This document shows positions 1-9,910 of a DNA stretch of 24,371 nucleotides, piece by piece. The stretch's first letter is position 1; each line of letters starts with the position of its first letter. This stretch comes from Amanita rubescens. Its lineage: Eukaryota; Basidiomycota; Agaricomycetes; Agaricales; Amanitaceae. Made by a program: the position numbers and the translations under genes. The stretch is taken from assembly GCA_015039365.1 (NCBI GenBank), contig WION01000684.1:1-24371 (forward strand), in the 5' to 3' direction. The notes below the pieces were generated by a model. The model ran no database searches. It was not told where the DNA came from and was given only the letters and a program-made list of their open reading frames with translations.

Positions 1-165
1 AATGCATATTCCCTGTGGGTCGCTGTTCTTTTCGTTTCAGAAGATTGACATATACATATGAGATGACAGTTTTCGGTCTGAATTTGTCGCCGCCGTCGCT
101 TACCGTGACCAAGCCCGGTAGGTGACACTGCCCTTCGAGCTCGATATGAGCTCTGGCGCGACGCT
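1..165 (+). pseudogene. Partial or decayed subtilase copy at the left edge
   Basis: This piece matches the reverse complement of part of the subtilase gene at 664-2911. Positions 25-50 are identical over 26 nt to the reverse complement of 2494-2519. Further matched blocks are 7-15, 58-72 and about 122-142 (against roughly 2329-2340 on the other copy). The blocks fall in the same order, but the spacing between the last two is shorter by about 75 nt, so an internal stretch is missing. Nothing recognisable as subtilase continues beyond about 165. The rest of the copy, if any, lies left of the window, so I cannot tell whether it is a relic or the truncated end of a rearranged gene. Confidence 0.6.
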
Positions 166-663
166 TTTGTAGTCGAACAGAGCTACTGTGTTTCAAGAAG
201 GATTGTCTGTTTACTACTTGTATATATCCATCCCTGTCCATGTGTACTCAAAAGGCATGGGTTCCGGTGGCAGAATCCAGATAATTACATTCGAAGTCGT
301 GAGCGCAGTGATGGCGGAGTTAGATATGTACGACGCAGTCACGAACGAATGTCTTGCACGACACCGTCAGAAAAGCTCAAGGAAGACTGGGGAGGCAACG
401 CTACGTGCTGACAAATCAGCGCTGACTCGGAGTTGCTTGAATTCACTATGTAGTATGTTCAACGGCCGCTTTCTGCAACCATATCATTCCACAGCACACT
501 CCACTACTAGTACTACATGACTCTTGTTAAAATTCGTACCAAAAATGTTTAGCCCTTCGCAGAAACACATGATCACACCGCGTCCTGCCATGACCCACTA
601 CCGCGGGACCAGGACCAGGGATGCTAAACGTGTGGTAGTACCAGTGATTAGAGCCCTTTCATC
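166..663. other. Intergenic, no gene seen
   Basis: The open frames here are short, have no splice context and no family resemblance. The stretch lies between the truncated subtilase piece and the 3' end of the minus-strand subtilase. No repeat or RNA gene is visible. Confidence 0.5.
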
Positions 664-2911
664 TTATAATTTGAAGGGGTGTGAGTAAGAACGTGATGGA
701 CACGCTATCGGAGTCAAGAAATTCTTACCAAGTCTCATACGGTCCATACCATCTCTCTCTGCCAAGTCCAGGACTTTCTGCTTCATTTCCCGTGGTGTCA
801 AGCGATTTCTAAAGTCCGCGCTGATCAGGCATGCAATGATGCCAGCAACATTGGGGGTAGCCTGAGTGTGTGGTGTAGTTAGTTTCGAGGCGGCCTCTCC
901 CTCGGGATCAGGCTCACCATCGATGAGCCCGACATACGGATCGATAACTGTGCATCTTTGTTACTCGCACTGTAGATGCTAGCACCGGGGGCAAACAAAT
1001 CAACACCGCGGCCATAATCCGAACTTCCCCATGAATCTACCCATCGTCTGTCCTCGATGGTAGATGCACCGACATGGATCGCGTCGGTCGTATTCGTATA
1101 TTGGATATTTTTGTTATCATTTCCTTTCGCGATCTAGACCATGAGATAGAGTCGCTTGTTTAAATAACAAAATAACATGAGAGCACACCACAACATGAAC
1201 TCCTGCATTAGTAACCTAACGTTTGGAAGGAGTAGTTGTGATTAGAAGAGCAATTGGCAGAGGACAGGTATTTCCCTACCGAACCAATCATTTGATGCAA
1301 TGATTGAGCATAGTTCGCATAGTCATTGGGAAGCGGCATGTCTATCGAGAGGTTTAAGATGGAATGGCGTCTCGAATCCCGCCATGCGGCCCGTGCCAGT
1401 TGTGACACCTTCCGCATACCTCTCACACTAAATCCGAGAGGGATTTGTCGGTCAGGGACAGAAAAAACATCACCCACACTCACATAAGTGAGCTGTTTGG
1501 CATTCTGGAAGGTTTTGTCTGTCAGACGAATATTTTTACGGGGCACTGTAAAGGCCATTTACTCTGCGGGGAAGTTGTACACCCATGGTGCAGTCCCTAG
1601 GACCTTGATTGCAATGATCCTGGCAGCCTTTAATGGTTTCATAGAATTTAATAATGATCAACTATGTCTATTTTGTTGGGAAACATTGTTTGAACTAGTA
1701 CACACCTTGGCAACACCGTATTTCTTGCCAGCGGCAATCCCACTACAATTCCGAGTCAAGACTTGGAGTAGCGGAACTAAGGTATAGGAGAAATACATAC
1801 GCTACATGGGTTCCATGTCCATTAAAGTCACTTTTTCTACGAAGTCCAAAAATCCCATCATTGGACAAACTTGAAGGTTTGGAATATGCTACATACACTA
1901 AGGGGGTTTCGCCATCGAATGTGCTAAACACAGTTGGCCAAAAATCCCATAATTAAAAAGTAAAAACTGACTTTGTGTTTTCAAAGTTGGTCCAAGAAGC
2001 ACGTCCACCAAAGTCATCCTGGCCACGAATGGGAGTAAGTGTTGGGGGGGGGGGAGCATACGTACGTGGCCAATAGAGACACCTGATTGGAATTGCTTTC
2101 ACCAACATAAACATTCAGCAGATGATTGAGACTTACCAGAATCTAGGTGTACATGGGAGTGAACAATGATGACAAGTGTTAAGACTACTAACAAGGATCA
2201 CATACCGATAACGTAAATATCCACACCCTTTCCGCCGTTGGGGTCCAGGAAAGATTTGAAAGTAGAGCCACCGGTCCCGCCCCTATTGACAAAACAATTT
2301 AGTCAAACGAGTTAAGGAGAGCTCAAAAGGCAGCGTCACGTACGGAAGCTGCTTGGGCGAGGTCAGTCTCGCAACACCCCATGGCACATCATCGCTGTGG
2401 CAGCATGCCGGAGGTGTCAACTCGGGATGAAATTAACTTGGAAGATTTACTAACTGCTCTTGCAAGCTCTGTAGGAAACTGTCATCTCACATTTGTCAAT
2501 CTTCTGAAACGAAAAGAACACCAAAGCCACAAACCTCCGCGCAGGGAATATATACTCTTCGTGGATGAGTTCAACAATACGGTCCTTACTGGGACCATTC
2601 AAGTTTGACCTGAGAATCTCGAGAGATTTGTCGTCGAATTTACCTGCGTTTCAATGACGATTAGGTTTTGATAATGCGAGAAAAGAAGCCATATATGTAC
2701 CAACAAAACATTTTAAATCTTCAAAGCAGTTCTCTACGTCCTTAGGGGCCCATAAGACCTTGCAAAGCCTCTCCAACTTGTTCTCAATGTCACCACGGGT
2801 AGTGTCGTCGGTGAACATGACAAGATGTCTGCCAGTTTTCCAGCCCTTTGAGAGCTTATCAGATTCAGGGGATTCAGACATGAATGGGATGTTACTGTCC
2901 GCGACGCGCAT
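664..2911 (-). CDS. Subtilisin-like serine protease (S8A, proteinase K type), about ten short introns
   Basis: Predicted endopeptidase with an N-terminal inhibitor-I9-like propeptide (GRHLVMFTDDT near 2833; GKFDDKSLEILRS near 2640). The subtilase landmarks appear in order after splicing: WGVARL (about 2375), GGTGGSTF followed by VDIYVI and the catalytic Asp in a tiny exon (about 2214/2137), DFGGRASW (about 2010), catalytic His in DFNGHGTHVA (exon 1801-1830), AGIAAGKKYGVAK (1706-1742), ARIIAIKVL (1581-1627), SILNLS (about 1360), oxyanion Asn in AKGNDN (about 1125) and catalytic Ser in SGSSM joined across an intron to ATPNVAG (about 920/850). All triad residues are present and the frames join at GT...AG sites, so the gene may be functional. 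The start is the Met just before the propeptide; no signal peptide is visible, which is odd for this usually secreted family. The stop at 664 is uncertain: splicing after MDRMRL would end it near 601. Exon borders in the propeptide and between the Asp and His motifs are approximate. Confidence 0.8.
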
Positions 2912-3729
2912 CCAGCTACCTTTTTATCTCAATCGTTCGCTGGAATTGGAGGTAATCGATAATCGATAACCCATTCACTGGGTGTGGTTTCGACTTAACG
3001 AGCGATTCGGAGAAATCCAATTGCCGGGGATCATCTTTTCTGCTGCGGCTTCTCGAGTTCATTTGAGAGGAGCTTCTGCTAGAAAGAATTGATGCTATCA
3101 AATTTTCAAAAGCTTGGCGACCAGGCCCTTTCGCGATTCTCCGAGGAGATCGGGATTCGGAGAACAGTTTAGTTATCTAAGATCTTCTTCGTATGAATCT
3201 AAAAGTGTCGCCGTTGGCGATTTCAGTAGATATTAGACGATTTTCTTCGATATAGATATATTTCGCACAAATCAAAACGTATCGTTGATCGGAGTTCAGT
3301 AGTCTTCACATTAAATCGATGGCTGATTTCATCTGATTATCGATAGTGGCACAGACGCACAATTCCAGATGAATTGAATATGATGAGTCCTGGTTCATCT
3401 GATTGTCGTATGTTTTTCGTCTGAAATTTTTGGACTGCTGTGCAGCCTGTGAAAGTCATATGAAAACCATTCCGCAAAAAACAGACCAAAACAGCGTAAA
3501 TGCTCCGCTCAATCCGAGGTTGTTGACAGCAATGACGACGAGTTGAGAATGAGTTGAAGAAAACCGTACAATCCGAACCGACTCGACGCGCGACCCGCCA
3601 AGCGGCACCAAACGCCGCAGTGTAAGTGATCCCGTCGCAATCTCCACCGCCCTCGGCTAATGCGACCATTCCCAGCTTGCCTGCCCCATTTGTGGCTTGC
3701 TTGATTCTCGTTAAGACGATGATGAAAAC
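2912..3729. other. Intergenic, probable upstream region of the subtilase
   Basis: No credible coding exon is seen. The short motif ATCGATAATCGAT occurs at about 2954-2967 just upstream of the subtilase start, and related ATCGAT words recur near 3316 and 3341. Overlapping open frames on the minus strand (3337-3841) have arbitrary composition and contradict each other. Confidence 0.4.
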
Positions 3730-4450
3730 GTGACTTCGTTGACCAGGTTTTCGGCTCCAACCGCTGGCGATGACGTCTCTGCCTACTCTCGCTCTGGCAG
3801 TGACTCCTCCGGCCGCTCCAGCTCTGGCGACAACCGCTCACAGCACTTTGGCAGTGTCAGTGAGTGTCTTTTACAACTGCTTTCGGCTTACCGCTCACGC
3901 GCCCAACCGCCCCATATTGCCCTGAAGCATCGCCTCCACTTCTTGCTGTTACCCGCTCCCAACCACCAGTCCTTCAACCCACATTCACCGGCGCCGGGCC
4001 TCAATCCTCACGGTGCTCATGACCTTGCCCGCCGCTGCGCTGGTTGTTTCTCCGCCGTCCGACTAATTCCCGCCGCTCGCAGGGACTCCCGTCACACCAT
4101 CCACGGCCGATTGTAGGTGCATCAATGCGTAGTACTACTGCGTGTGTATCCGTCGTCTATCTTCATAAACCAGACTAACCCATACCAGCTCGCCCATCTC
4201 CACCTCCACGCCTTCCACGTTCACCGCAGCTCCCTCAACTACCTTTGTCGTGACAACATCGGACACGGGTCCTATACTTCTCCAAGTACCGGCTTATGGC
4301 CCTCAGATACGACTGAACCCGCTTCCCGAACCGCCGAAAGTTCTGTTGGGGCGTTTAACAGATTTGCCTATCAGTGGGCCTGTACGTGGTTGCTGTGAAT
4401 CCGACGCTTACGGCATTGACAATGGCTACCGCTACTACTCCTTTTATCCC
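3730..4450 (+). pseudogene. Ser/Thr/Pro/Ala-rich low-complexity coding remnant
   Basis: Several plus-strand frames are rich in Ser, Thr, Pro and Ala. The clearest runs are LALAVTPPAAPALATT (about 3778-3830) and STPSTFTAAPSTTFVVTTS (about 4205-4262). This resembles the mucin-like linkers of fungal surface or secreted proteins. I could not join the pieces into one frame without stops: a TAA interrupts the run near 4062. Beyond about 4270 the composition becomes ordinary and no domain follows. It may be a decayed gene or chance low-complexity DNA. Confidence 0.25.
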
Positions 4451-4908
4451 ATCACCACGGAAAACAGGTACGTTTGTTCATTCATCCTGAGCACGTCTGT
4501 ATGCATAACGAATACCACAGCTTTGTGAGTAAACCCTAAAAGTTGTTGCCCTGCATGCCTTTAGTTGAGTGTCCAGTCGCGGCCACTTCCTCCTGCTCTT
4601 CCCATCACCCGCTGCCAAAAAGAACAACCGCAGGTGCTTGTCGAACTTGCGCACGGAATGGACGTTGAGCATAGCCGGCATGTCCAAAAGTAGCGATGGG
4701 CGAGCCCTGGGTCGGTTGGCTGTGGAAGAGGTGGTGGGAGAGGAGATGAAAGGTACCAGGGTACGACGTATGTACCAACAAATTCAATGTACACAATTTT
4801 ATCGGAACAAAACACATATTGGATCGGTTCCACCTATCGGATATTCGTACAAACTGATTCCTTCCACTGACCACGACACATCTTATCCTCCGGCAGAACA
4901 TCACCCCA

Positions 4909-5367
4909 CTAATTATTATGGCCTACCACCACAACACTGGTAGTAAATTCCGCACCACGAAGTTCGCTCACTGCTCGCTGGACGGTAACGGAAGTGGGGT
5001 CACGATAGGATATGATCGCAATCGGTTTTGTATTTTCCGTGTTTGAAACCACGTAGTTGTTTTTGTCGGGGTATATGATCAACGCGGTGTTCCGATACAA
5101 GTTCCGGTCCGGTTTGGTATTTAGGCTGACCAGTAAATCTACGGTTCCGGTATTTCTCAATTCAACGCCGTTCTGTATGGCAGCTCTTGAGAATTGGTAA
5201 GTATTGACCGTAGTCCCATGTAAAAAGCCTACTCACTCGGCCATTGTTGATGGATCAATAATATGTATCGAGAGTGCGTCAAGTATGCGAGCGTGATTAG
5301 GGTAGTTGTTGGAACTTTCACTGACCAGGTTTATATAGACCCGGCTTTTGAAATTTGGATCGTACAT
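4909..5367 (-). CDS. Unidentified small protein, two-exon model (135 aa), possibly the 3' part of a longer gene
   Basis: Model: exon 5367-5237, intron 5236-5186 (GTGAGT...AAG), exon 5185-4909. The junction keeps the frame (Ala-Glu-Ala-Ala) and gives a continuous 135-residue reading from MYDPNFKSRVYINLV to SVVVVGHNN. The balanced composition with alternating hydrophobic residues (VDLLVSLN, TALIIYP, IAIISY, SVVVVG) suggests a beta-rich fold. I do not recognise the family. The first Met follows a good acceptor (TTGACAG), so it may be internal and upstream exons may exist toward 5951. I could not connect those in frame, so the gene may be broken upstream. No signal peptide is visible from this start. 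Confidence 0.4.
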
Positions 5368-5489
5368 CTGTCAAGGCAAAACATAAAAATAGAAAGCCTG
5401 ACCCGCCATAGGAAACCTTCAATGAGAGCCGTCCGCATGGGGTACTGAAAATTATTCTGGTCGTCCAATGGCATAAAAAACACATGTCA

Positions 5490-5951
5490 TAAGACGCACC
5501 TTGCATTCCCATCTTTGTGAATCTCATAATAATTGATGGCACCATGGAAAGCGGGGTGCCCTTGTTATTGCATACCGAATTGTGTGTCATGACGTCATGA
5601 TTCATACGGGACTTCTCGATCGCAGGCCGCGGACCGACAGAGTGAACTAGCCGCGCAAAAAAAGGAAAGGTAGGAAAGCAGCCACACTGAAACAAATCCG
5701 TCACTGACCCTCTGAGAGTCTAAGTGCGTTAATTTGCACTAGTGCTAATCAGCAGGTGCGAATGCCATTCTAAGATGACATCCCAAATTCATTTCAAGTA
5801 GTACGAACCTTGTGGAGCCTTGATGCTCAGGGACAGCGCATTAACCAGCCTGTACTCCCTCCACCTTTGCTGACTTGCCTTGTGAACACAAGGCAGAAAC
5901 TCAAAGGGCACAACATATGTCACTTTAAATCTCCGTGCTACAAATACCATT
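5490..5951 (-). other. Possible upstream exons of the unidentified gene, not joinable in frame
   Basis: Two minus-strand open stretches look protein-like. One starts with an ATG at about 5951 (MVFVARRFKVTYVVPFEF) and runs to a donor-like site near 5810. The other lies between about 5660 and 5500 (SVGPRPAIEKSR...). Each is flanked by plausible splice sites, but every join I tried to the exon at 5367 meets a stop. They could be exons of a decayed gene, an unrelated small gene, or chance. Confidence 0.2.
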
Positions 5952-6009
5952 CTGTAAACGACTCAATCGCAGAACTGACCAGTGACCGCACCCCAATGAT
6001 ATCAAATTA

Positions 6010-6436
6010 ATCGATATCCATATCAATCATAGTTCGTAAACCAAATATACGGGGTGATTTGGCCGAAACCTGTTTGCGTGATTTTTCCGAGGCCGTAAGG
6101 ACTCAATGTCGACAATTTTTGGGTAACGTAACGCTCGCTTAACACTGACACTGTGACAGCCAGTGCCATTTTTGTTTTATTACATAATGCACCGCCGCTG
6201 TTTTTCTACGCAACTATCCACACGACATTTTTAAAGTTCTCGACGCATGCATCCCGTTGCATCGCGTCTCACAAACCAAAATACAGACCTGCTACTCTAC
6301 GCCGTGCGTGGTAAGCTTGTTCGAGATTACAAAGCGTGTCTTCCTCAACCGTCCTCTCCATCTGAAACCTGACACACATCTTTTTTTTTTTTTAAAAGAA
6401 CGGCGGGTTATATTGAGGGATGCAGGATCTACATAG
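6010..6436. other. Gene-free stretch
   Basis: No open frame with splice context. It contains a T-run near 6380 and AT-rich segments. No recognisable transposon domain is present. Confidence 0.4.
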
Positions 6437-6519
6437 GTAGATAGCTTGGTTACTGTATCCGGGATAATCGTAGGTACGCTAAGTACCTAAAGTGTGATAC
6501 TACCTACTTTACTATCTAC
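6437..6519. repeat. Nested inverted repeats, possible foldback element
   Basis: GTAGATAG (6437-6444) pairs perfectly with CTATCTAC (6512-6519). Inside that, GTAGGTA (6470-6476) pairs with TACCTAC (6501-6507). The two nested stems would fold into one interrupted hairpin of about 83 nt. No flanking target-site duplication could be assigned, so a MITE origin is only a guess. Confidence 0.4.
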
Positions 6520-6589
6520 GAAATGAATGGAGTTGGATAAAAAAAAAACCGCACCAGGCATTGCAGCAGGTCCCTCCTGCGTTACCTCC

Positions 6590-7200
6590 GCCTGACACAC
6601 ATCAACTGCCTCGGCCGCATTCATGGACGGCAACTGGAATCCTTCGTTCTAAGCTGCGGCATGGACTGTACATCCACCATCTTCCGAAGCATACTTAAAG
6701 CGCTTCCTCCCTTCCTACAGACGAGTCAGAGACCCCGACTTGTTCCCCGCCATCACAGAACTTCTGCGTGGGCGTGAGCAACTGAGAACCCTCAGTCTTG
6801 TCTTCAAAACGGCAATATGCCGTCTTCCGTCGGGTTCGATGCAGCCATATGCAAGTAGTGTGACGATTGGGAGCTCGACTAACGCAAGGGATCCGATTCC
6901 GTTCTTGCATGTGCGTACTAGTTTTAAAAAGTCGATGTACGGTCGATGTACGGTCAACACTCTTCTGATGCGACTGCCCGGGATATTGTAGCAGCTTCGA
7001 CTGGGTCTACCGCCCGGCTTGCGGTATCAGTTCTGTGCAGAATGTGGCGCTGTGGAAAGACATGTGAGGGATCTCATAGGCCCTGGCTACGCTGCCGTTG
7101 GGAGGTACAGGGCTTGAGGGTGTCTTGTTGCAGCTGGAGCAGGGACCGGAGTGGCACTTCACGTTGCGGGTGCGATTATGAGTGCGAGTGTCGTACTATA
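6590..7200 (+). pseudogene. Broken F-box/LRR-type protein relic
   Basis: Frames on the plus strand resemble the leucine-rich tails of basidiomycete F-box proteins: GRQLESFVLSCGMD (about 6625-6670), IFRSILKALPPF (about 6680-6715), then PDLFPAITELLRGREQLRTL (about 6735-6795), the last in a different frame. A frameshift between them and a stop soon after show decay. A third piece further on (about 6995-7110) ends at a stop. There is no F-box N-terminus. A perfect 11-bp tandem duplication (GTCGATGTACG twice, about 6931-6952) lies inside. It is not an obvious copy of the F-box pair at 12534-15655. Confidence 0.5.
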
Positions 7201-7612
7201 CGGTGGATGTCGTAGTACCCCATAACAATGCCTCAGTACTACTACTGTGAAGTTTGAACTAGAATACAGCCAGCAACCCATGGCGGTCATCATGATAGAA
7301 TTTCTTTCTACCTGATACTACCAAGAGACAAAAATGCGTTGCTGCCGACAGTGAGACTAGTATCCAAATCTGTCGCTGTGGAGATTAACAATTCAATGAC
7401 TTATAGGCTTCTCAACAGTCAGGCTAATTCAGTGGCTGCCTAGTAACCTAGTACCTAGACCGTTTCTGCAGGGGAAAATGTCTTCCAACCTCATCACTAG
7501 TCATACCCCTGCCGCATAGCATATGTATTTTACTTGACGATACACGGTTTGTTAATCAATAACACAAAGAATCTTCTCCGGGAACATGACTCTGCCCCCG
7601 GACCTCCTCTAT
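7201..7612. other. Gene-free stretch
   Basis: No coding signal, repeat or RNA gene is visible. The stretch lies between the F-box relic and the 3' end of the beta-trefoil-like gene. Confidence 0.4.
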
Positions 7613-8239
7613 TCAAGGTAAAGGTACCACGATAATCTTCCAGTATGCGTTGTCCTGGTTAGCATCAGTGATGTCTCTTGCAGGTTTAAGCTTGATCTAA
7701 ATGATAGATGTAAGTCACATTCCCTGGTTCCTCCAGGTTGCCCTTACATCATGTGTTCCGTCAGCTTGGGTCCAGAACAAGTTACCACCACCCTGAGGGA
7801 GAAATATGCTATATAACATCAGTCCACCGAGTGCTCCAGAGATTCATTGTGACTTACACATAATTGTTCCGAGAGGCTCGCATGATTCTCCATCTCTGCG
7901 GGTTCACAGCGTTCTCGGTCCATTTGAGGTCATCGTCCTTTATGAGTCGAGAACATGTTAAACGGCCACAATTAGATCAAAAGGCGGACCTACGTCTTTC
8001 TTAATGTACAACCCGTCAGCGGATTTGAGCGCGGCATCATCGATGATGCCGGATCCATCCAGCGCAGGAGTGATAGTGACCTTCGATACAATCACCTGAG
8101 CATGCGATGCAGGAGAAACACAGTAACTTACTACTACACCGTTTGTCTCAGTAGCATCAGTAGCGATAGCAGTGTCGGCGACCACAGTACAGAGATATTC
8201 TTTGGTCTTAACGCTTTGGATTTTGTAGTTTTGACCCAT
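7613..8239 (-). CDS. Small beta-trefoil-like protein (138 aa), five exons
   Basis: Exons on the minus strand: 8239-8132, 8095-7994, 7937-7860, 7792-7748, 7696-7613. All four introns (36, 56, 67 and 51 nt) have GT...AG ends and are phase 0, and the exons give one uninterrupted 138-residue protein. It starts MGQNYKIQSVKTKEYLC, has QRWRI at 84-88 and AYWKI at 128-132, and ends VVPLP. The length, the opening 'YKIQSV..KEYL' pattern and the W-x-I motifs near repeat ends resemble ricin-B-like trefoils, the fold also used by mushroom cytosolic lectins and protease inhibitors. Family assignment is inference; I see no full set of three QxW repeats. There is no signal peptide, so it is probably cytosolic. 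A TATA-like element lies 56 nt upstream. Confidence 0.75.
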
Positions 8240-8294
8240 TGTCAGAGAAGTAAGCCGAGTTCAAGTCCTAGAATTTGCAGAGAAGTTGTCTTTC

Positions 8295-8301
8295 CTTTAT
8301 A
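8295..8301 (-). promoter_or_regulatory. TATA box of the beta-trefoil-like gene
   Basis: TATAAAG on the minus strand ends 56 nt before the start codon at 8239, a normal distance for a TATA box with a short 5' UTR in fungi. Confidence 0.5.
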
Positions 8302-8790
8302 CCTTTGGATGTCACTGCAAATAAAGATGGCTCCCTTCGAGCGTTCCCAAGATGCCTGATATATCCCAGATTCCCAAAATAGTGTACACCCTCTGACGAC
8401 TCGGCACATAGCTATTATTAACCGTCGCATACGTTATCATCTGATGGTAAAACGAATGTCGACCTCCCCATCTCCCACTTGTGAGTTCAAACCCGATCCA
8501 GCTTCCTGTGCGGAGGGAGAAGTGCCATTGGCATGGCTCAAAGTAGCAGAGTGTTATGGTCTCATGATTCTAATCGATCGCAGCCTATATACCTTCGTGA
8601 GTACGTGTGTCGGCAAATAAACTAAATGAGGTAACATTATTCGTGCCATTAACTGCCCCCATTAGGGAATACCGAAAAAGGTTCTTTCCCCATAAACCAT
8701 TCTGTAAGCACCAAAAACGTCCTTCTAGCTTTAACCAATACACATGCAATAAGTGCCCTTAGATCCTAACAAGCGGACATTAATGATCAT
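8302..8790. other. Gene-free stretch
   Basis: Upstream region of the minus-strand trefoil gene. Short open frames on both strands have no splice context or family resemblance. Confidence 0.4.
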
Positions 8791-8799
8791 TCACCTTGA

Positions 8800-9025
8800 C
8801 ACAGCGATCAAGTCCTCCACTGGCGAACCAGCTCAACTACCCTCGCATCCACGCCTACAGCTCACACGCACCGACAGCCCCTCGTCATGCTACGTTCACG
8901 CCCGCAGCCCCCCCGCCACCCTCGTTTACACTCCCGCAGCCCCTACCACCACGTCCTCAGTCCCCACTGAGCTCACCACCTTCATGTGCACGCCCACAGC
9001 CCCCCTAGCTCTGGCTTTCGGCGCC
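8800..9025 (+). repeat. Degenerate Pro/Ala/Thr-rich repeat stretch
   Basis: A C-rich stretch with loosely repeated units around ACGCCCGCAGCCCCC (near 8898, with variants near 8930 and 8989). In one frame these read YVHARSP, VYTPAAP and MCTPTAP. It could be a decayed low-complexity coding segment. It immediately precedes the Argonaute fragment but does not join it in frame. Confidence 0.35.
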
Positions 9026-9044
9026 TAGGAAGGCTCCCATATGA

Positions 9045-9220
9045 CTCGCTTCATTCGGCATCGAAATTAGCAACAAGGTGTCCAAAACCCCAGCGCGTAT
9101 TTTACCGCCTCCCAAACTTTCATACCGCAACAAACCAGTAACCGCGATGAATGGTGCCTGGAACATCGTCGACATCAAGTTCCTGCGTGGAGCCAAGGTC
9201 GCGTCTTACTGTGGGGGCTA
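9045..9220 (+). pseudogene. Orphan Argonaute linker-2 fragment
   Basis: One frame reads SFGIEISNKVSKTPARILPPPKL, here split as SFGIEISNKV and TPARILPPPKLSY, followed by NGAWNIVDIKFLRGAKVASY. This matches the pattern after the PAZ domain in Argonaute proteins: 'FGI.v......ARvLPpP.l.Y' then 'nG.WNm..kkF..ga....W'. In Argonautes this segment links PAZ to MID. A TGA lies directly upstream in the frame (9042-9044), and nothing like PAZ, MID or PIWI is found on either side. The similarity fades after the Ser-Tyr, where the family normally has Trp. It is therefore an isolated, non-functional piece of an RNA-silencing gene. Confidence 0.65.
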
Positions 9221-9329
9221 TGCGTTACGGACGATTCAGGTCTCCAAGCGAGGTCCGCCGCCCTCTCTAGATTATATCATTGGAATTGCAGGTCTCTACC
9301 CAACTACTGTTCGGCGAGGCGAATAGAGA

Positions 9330-9910
9330 CTGCGATGCGATCAATTGAAGGTCTAGTATTGACTCCTCTGCGCTCTTTCACTTCTAATCGACGTTTTTCT
9401 TAGTCCAGTGTTCACATCCAACTTAATTCATTGTTCCATGCTCTCATACCCACCATCACAATCGCACGCTCTCAATGATTCCAGTACCATACCCTCCGCT
9501 CGCTTTCACTAGATCACCTCATTACAGTGCTAGCTATCAGTCTCGCAGAACGCCTGTACTCCGTAAATAGAATTTGTGTCGCATTTCATCTTTTCGTGAA
9601 CGCTTAATAGAGTTGAAAAACCTGCTCTCAGAGTGATCAAATCGGCTTTGAGAGCAATGTACCTTAGCCTAAAAAAGTGGCAAGGCGCTCTGGCTGTTCT
9701 GGAAAGCGCCGAGAGCGGCCAAAGCAGAATCTGCCGAAAACCTGAGCCTATGATACTAGCTGGGTACCATGAGATGCTACGCTAGTCTCCAATGATCCAT
9801 ATCCCTGGCGAAACTGCGGGTTTGGTCGACGACTCGACGATGGTAGGTGACAATCACGGAAGTTACCGATATTTGTCCCCAACTCTCGCGTTGGACGGTA
9901 ACTGCACGCA
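9330..9910. other. Intergenic, upstream region of the HPC2 homologue
   Basis: No gene or clear TATA box. An ATG-started frame at 9792 runs into the HPC2 first exon in the wrong frame. A small upstream coding exon ending at a GTAGGT donor near 9843 cannot be excluded. An in-frame TAA sits just before the chosen HPC2 start. Confidence 0.4.

Noticed and set aside
1208..1558. 116-codon continuous minus-strand frame taken as a separate gene
   Set aside because: It spans subtilase exons plus an unspliced intron; only its second half (GMRKVSQLARAAW to SILNLS) fits the protease.
2044..2054. Run of G residues as a possible quadruplex or frameshift site in the subtilase
   Set aside because: It falls inside an intron of the spliced model, and a single G run does not form a quadruplex motif by itself.
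3337..3841. Three overlapping minus-strand frames of 63-110 codons
   Set aside because: They conflict with one another, have Arg/Ser-biased composition typical of antisense GC-rich DNA, and lack splice context.
4569..4943. 124-codon plus-strand frame downstream of the Ser/Thr-rich region
   Set aside because: Overlaps the better supported minus-strand gene end at 4909 and shows no domain, splice context or composition typical of a gene.
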